A stretch of 9,380 nt of DNA from Phycisphaerales bacterium. GTDB taxonomy: Bacteria; Planctomycetota; Phycisphaerae; Tepidisphaerales; Tepidisphaeraceae. The notes below the pieces were generated by a model, which made no database searches, was not told the DNA's origin, and worked only from the letters and a program-made list of their open reading frames with translations. Below are positions 6,222-9,380 of this stretch, piece after piece; positions within the stretch are counted from its first letter, which is position 1, and every line of letters begins with the position of its first letter. The stretch spans positions 1 through 9,380 of the forward strand of contig JAQGHK010000314.1 of the NCBI GenBank assembly GCA_028288875.1. Direction: 5' to 3'. The position numbers were made by a program, and so were the translations under genes.

Positions 6222-7450
6222 CACCCACCTCCCGTCGCGGCGGTAAGGTCGAACAGGGGCACGAACATGCTCAGGGCAATGAAGCCCACCAGCACACCCA
6301 GAATGATCAGAATAATCGGTTCAATAATGCTGGTCAGCGACCGGAGCGTCACTTCGTTTTCTTCGTCCAGAAAGTCAGCCAGCGTCGTCAGCAGGGGTCC
6401 GAGCTGTCCGCTCTTTTCGCCGCTGCGGACGGCCTCGCTGACGGACGGGGCAACCAGCTTCGGATCGCCAATCGCGCCTGCGAGGGAGTCGCCGCGTGTG
6501 ATAGCGAGTTCGGCCCGTGACAGCATTTTCGCGTAGTACGAGTTTCCTGAGGCGTCGCGTGTCAGGGCCAGCGCGTCCAGCAGCGGTACGCGACCCTGCA
6601 GCAGAATGCCCAGCAATCGTGTCACTTTCGCAGTCTCAAAGCTGCGAACGATCGGACCGAATTGCGGCACGCTGATGAACAGCCAGTCCAGCTTGCGCCG
6701 GCCGGCCGGTGTTTTAAGGAAAGTCCAACCGACAAAGACACCGCCGCCGATGACGAACGGGAACGCCCACCAATAGGTGCGGATGATGTTGCTCAGCATC
6801 ATCAGAAATTTGGTGGTCGGCGGCAGAGGTGTGTCGAGTGAAGCAAAGAGGGCCGCAAATCGGGGTAGCACGAAGGCCAGCAGCGTAAACAACACCGCGA
6901 CTGCCACCACCGTCAGCAGGGCGGGGTAAATCATCGCCCCGATCACGCTGCTGCGCACGTGAACCTGCTTGCGGGTTAGAACGGAAAGGCGCTCCAACAT
7001 CGCGTCGAGCTGGCCGCCGGACTCGCCTGCAGCGATGAGGCCACGGCATACGGCATTGAAGTAGCCGGGATGCGCGTCCATGGCGAGCGACAGCGATGAA
7101 CCTTGTTCGACCTTGCTCCGCACGTCGACGAGCACTGCCTTGAACTTGATGTCGGACGTCTGCCGTTCGAGAGTGGATAGAGACTCAGCGAGTGGCGTCC
7201 CTGTGGCAACCAGAACGTGCATTTGCCGCAGGAACATGGAGACGCTCTTGAGCCGCTTCCCTCTGCCGAAGGATGAAGACGAGCCGCCGGATTTAACGGT
7301 AACGTTGTCGGCCGAACCGGCTTCGCGGATTTCAGTGACATATACGCCCTGGCGCCGCAGGCCCTCAGTGCCATCGGCGATGTCACGCGCTTCAAGCGTG
7401 TCCGATACCGGCTGGCCGGCGCGATTAAATCCCTTGTAGGCGAGCTTCAC
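6221..7450 (-). CDS. GspF/PilC-type polytopic platform protein
   Basis: A 409-residue protein of normal family length. After a short N-terminal beta domain (MKLAYKGFNRAG, about 1-42) and a Gly/Ser-rich linker come two copies of the T2SSF domain, about 68-193 and 270-395. Each copy carries the repeated signature G.S.G.L: AGESGGQLDAML (141-152) and SGEKSGQLGPLL (343-354). Three membrane helices are visible at about 170-196, 226-246 and 373-399; YPA (175-177) and the EPI of the third helix (377-379) are family hallmarks. The protein sits in the inner membrane above the hexameric ATPase and is thought to lift pilin subunits into the filament. The start codon is GTG, overlapping the gspE stop as GTGA, with GGTGG upstream. 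The sequence alone does not separate the PilC from the GspF subfamily. Confidence 0.95.
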   Translation of the reverse strand: MKLAYKGFNRAGQPVSDTLEARDIADGTEGLRRQGVYVTEIREAGSADNVTVKSGGSSSSFGRGKRLKSVSMFLRQMHVLVATGTPLAESLSTLERQTSDIKFKAVLVDVRSKVEQGSSLSLAMDAHPGYFNAVCRGLIAAGESGGQLDAMLERLSVLTRKQVHVRSSVIGAMIYPALLTVVAVAVLFTLLAFVLPRFAALFASLDTPLPPTTKFLMMLSNIIRTYWWAFPFVIGGGVFVGWTFLKTPAGRRKLDWLFISVPQFGPIVRSFETAKVTRLLGILLQGRVPLLDALALTRDASGNSYYAKMLSRAELAITRGDSLAGAIGDPKLVAPSVSEAVRSGEKSGQLGPLLTTLADFLDEENEVTLRSLTSIIEPIILIILGVLVGFIALSMFVPLFDLTAATGGG

Positions 7451-9204
7451 GCGGCCACCGCCGTTTCAGGCTTGGCGGCGGGCTTCACCGGGTCGTCGTC
7501 GTTATGCGTGATACCCAGCACTTCCTCAAGGCTGCTCTTGCCGGCCAATGCTAACTGAACGCCTTCTTCGCGAAGGTTCAGGTTGCCGTTGTGCTTCATC
7601 TGCTCGCGCAGCTCGTGCGAGGCGCCGCCACGATGGATGATCTTCCGCATGGTGGGCGTGACTTCCATGACTTCGTAGACGCCCATGCGGCCCAGAAAGC
7701 CGCTGTCGTGGCACTTCGCGCAGCCGCTGCCTTTGCGGAAGACCTGGCTGGCCTGCGGATCGAGTCCGGCGTCGATCAGGGAATCGGGTTCAGGATAATA
7801 CTTGGTTGCGCACGTCGGGCAGATCGTGCGGGCCAATCGCTGGGCAACGACGCCATTAAGTGCGCTGGACAGAAGATACGGCTCGACATTCATGTCAAGC
7901 AGGCGGGCGACGGCACCAGGCGCGTCGTTCGTGTGCAGCGTAGCCAGTACCAAGTGTCCCGTGAGGGCGGCCTGCACGGCAACGCGCGCGGTCTCTTCAT
8001 CGCGAATTTCGCCGACCATGATCACGTCAGGGTCTTGGCGAAGAATGCTGCGCAGGGCCCGCGCGAAGCTGAGGCCGATGGCGTCGTGCACGTGGATCTG
8101 ATTGATCAGGTCGAGCTGGTATTCGACAGGGTCTTCCACAGTGACGATGTTCAGTTCCGGGCTGCGTAACAGATCGAGCGCCGAATAGAGCGTAGTGGTC
8201 TTGCCGCTGCCGGTCGGACCCGTGACCAGCACCAGGCCGTGGGGCTGCTGGAGAATCTTTTTGAGTGTCGCCAACGCCTCGGCGCGGAAGCCGAGTTCTT
8301 CCATCTTCACGCGCAGGTTGGCCTTATCCAGAATTCGGATGACCAGCTTTTCGCCGAGCAGCGTGGGCATGCTGCTGACGCGAAGATCAATCTCGCGGCC
8401 TTCGGCCACCAAGCGCACGCGGCCTTCCTGGGGCAGGCGCTTCTCGGCAATGTCCATCTTCGAGATGACCTTGATGCGCGAGACGACCGAGTGATGCATA
8501 CCGCCCGGCGGCTTCATGAGATCGCGCAACACGCCGTCGATGCGATAGCGGATGCGTGTGCCTTTTTTGTCCGGCTCGATGTGAATATCGCTGGCCTTGT
8601 CGCGGATGGCGGTCATGAAGGCGACGTTCACCAGGTTGATGATCGGGCTGCCGGCGACCATCTTGTCGAGGTCGGTGACGGGGCCTTCATCGACGGCCTC
8701 ACGTTCAATGACCTCGACGTTCGATTCGCTCAGTGAGGAGAGGAACGCGTCGACGTTCACTTCGCCGCCGCTGTATTTCTTGATGAATTCGCGGATGTTC
8801 GGCTCGAGCGCCAGCACCGGCCGAATGCGGCAGCCGGTGAGCTGGCGAAGCCGATCGATGGTCGGCAGCGATTGCGGCTCCGCCATCGCGACGGTGACCG
8901 TGTCACGGACCTTGAACATCGGCACGGCCAGCAGGCGTTCGGCTTCTTCCTCTCCGATGAGCTTCAATACGGCAGGGTCAATGAGGCCATGGCGCAGATG
9001 GACGTTGGGGACGCCCAAGCTCTGACCCAGCACGCCGACAAGTGTCGCGCCAGTGATGACGCCCTGATCAACCAGCACCTGGCCGAGCATACGGCCGGTG
9101 GCACGCTGTTCGATCAGCGCGCGGGTGAGCTGTTCGTTGGAGATCGCGCCTTGGCTGACCAGCGCATCGCCGATCTTCAGCTTTTTGCTGGGCGCCGGGG
9201 TCAT
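7447..9204 (-). CDS. Filament assembly ATPase, GspE/PilB family
   Basis: A 585-residue cytoplasmic secretion ATPase. The N-terminal region (about 9-140) is a T2SSE_N/MshEN domain with two 24-residue motifs, 10-33 and 39-62, separated by 5 residues. The ATPase part contains SDIHIEP (205-211), Walker A GPTGSGKT (329-336), the Asp box TVEDPVEY (355-362), Walker B DPDVIMVGEIRDEE (391-404) and the His box TGHLVLATLHTNDA (415-428). Two CxxC pairs (462-465 and 495-498) form the zinc-binding tetracysteine found in GspE and PilB. All catalytic motifs are intact. It would form a hexamer on the GspF platform and power polymerisation. A GGAG site lies 6 bases before the ATG (9211-9214), and the ATG overlaps the STAS gene stop as ATGA. 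The acidic/Ala-Pro-rich tail (about 568-585) is a small extension. PilT-type retraction ATPases lack this N-domain and zinc element, so an assembly role is favoured. Confidence 0.97.
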   Translation of the reverse strand: MTPAPSKKLKIGDALVSQGAISNEQLTRALIEQRATGRMLGQVLVDQGVITGATLVGVLGQSLGVPNVHLRHGLIDPAVLKLIGEEEAERLLAVPMFKVRDTVTVAMAEPQSLPTIDRLRQLTGCRIRPVLALEPNIREFIKKYSGGEVNVDAFLSSLSESNVEVIEREAVDEGPVTDLDKMVAGSPIINLVNVAFMTAIRDKASDIHIEPDKKGTRIRYRIDGVLRDLMKPPGGMHHSVVSRIKVISKMDIAEKRLPQEGRVRLVAEGREIDLRVSSMPTLLGEKLVIRILDKANLRVKMEELGFRAEALATLKKILQQPHGLVLVTGPTGSGKTTTLYSALDLLRSPELNIVTVEDPVEYQLDLINQIHVHDAIGLSFARALRSILRQDPDVIMVGEIRDEETARVAVQAALTGHLVLATLHTNDAPGAVARLLDMNVEPYLLSSALNGVVAQRLARTICPTCATKYYPEPDSLIDAGLDPQASQVFRKGSGCAKCHDSGFLGRMGVYEVMEVTPTMRKIIHRGGASHELREQMKHNGNLNLREEGVQLALAGKSSLEEVLGITHNDDDPVKPAAKPETAVAA

Positions 9205-9380
9205 AGGAAACTCCGAACGGCGGAGTTCACGTCGTCAAAATGATCGAACAGCGAATCAATCTCGGTAAGCTCAAGCACCTGCCGCACTGTTTTGTTGGTG
9301 CCGCAGAGCTTCAACACTTTGCCACTGTTGCCGAGCGTATCGGTTAAGCCGAGTAGTGTTTCCAGCCCGGCGCTATCGAC
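9201..9380 (-). CDS. STAS-domain protein (anti-sigma-factor-antagonist type), N-terminus cut by window edge
   Basis: An open frame enters from the right edge and ends at TGA 9203-9201, giving the last 59 residues of a protein. They begin VDSAGLETLLGLTDTLGNSG, the conserved D-S-x-G-L loop and helix of STAS domains, where the Ser is the one phosphorylated by an anti-sigma-type kinase in SpoIIAA/RsbV proteins. Then come KVLKLCGTNKTVRQVLELT (strand plus helix) and ...IDSLFDHFDDVNSAVRSF, the usual C-terminal helix. The length fits a single-domain STAS protein of about 100-115 residues. The stop overlaps the gspE start (CTATGA), so the two are translationally coupled. It could act in a phosphorylation-controlled partner switch governing the filament system. 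No kinase or phosphatase is visible in the window. The STAS fold is well supported; the target is unknown. Confidence 0.9.
   Translation of the reverse strand, partial: VDSAGLETLLGLTDTLGNSGKVLKLCGTNKTVRQVLELTEIDSLFDHFDDVNSAVRSFL

Noticed and set aside
6222..6224. GTG start for pilM at 6224
   Set aside because: The Shine-Dalgarno GGAGG is only 3 bases from it but 6 bases from the ATG at 6221.
7591..8736. Plus-strand open frames of 192 and 165 codons opposite gspE
   Set aside because: They mirror the strongly conserved ATPase motifs on the minus strand; the products are His/Asp/Arg/Ala-rich without domain signatures.

Overview
The window is one polar gene cluster, with every supported gene on the minus strand. 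It encodes the inner-membrane machinery and filament subunits of a type IV filament system of the type IV pilus / type II secretion superfamily. No transposon, CRISPR array, tRNA or rRNA was recognised. The DNA is GC-rich. The gene set (a STAS protein ahead of gspE, PilM/N/O-like genes beside GspG-H-J-I-like pseudopilins, and low-complexity Ser/Thr/Ala/Gly-rich pilin domains) looks most like Planctomycetota, perhaps the Phycisphaerae. That is an impression from protein style, not a proven assignment.

In transcription order (right to left) the layout is: the C-terminal end of a STAS-domain protein (9201-9380, cut by the window edge); the assembly ATPase GspE/PilB (7447-9204); the polytopic platform protein GspF/PilC (6221-7450); actin-like PilM (5214-6221); a PilN-like bitopic protein (4657-5217); a PilO/GspM-like bitopic protein (4053-4655); a short bitopic protein with a GspC/PilP-type HR domain (3449-4018); the major pilin/pseudopilin GspG-like (2852-3343); then four minor pilin-like proteins: GspH-like (2319-2786), GspJ-like with a long beta-rich extension (1396-2322), GspI-like (771-1391) and a GspK/PilX-like protein cut by the left edge (1-771).

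The products fit one machine. The ATPase drives the GspF rotor and platform. PilM binds the cytoplasmic end of PilN, and PilN pairs with PilO. The HR-domain protein would connect this inner-membrane complex to an outer-membrane secretin, which is not in the window. The GspG-like subunit would form the filament shaft, and the H/J/I/K-like subunits a tip or priming complex. No secretin, prepilin peptidase or retraction ATPase is visible, so the sequence alone does not decide between a pilus and a secretion system.

Most junctions are stop/start overlaps (ATGA or GTGA), implying translational coupling. The exceptions surround the major pilin gene: a 105-base leader lies before it, and a strong intrinsic terminator (13-bp perfect stem plus U-rich tail) lies after it, before the minor pilins. 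This arrangement would give much shaft subunit and little tip subunit. The STAS/gspE overlap and a MshEN-type N-domain on the ATPase suggest two possible regulatory inputs: partner switching and c-di-GMP.
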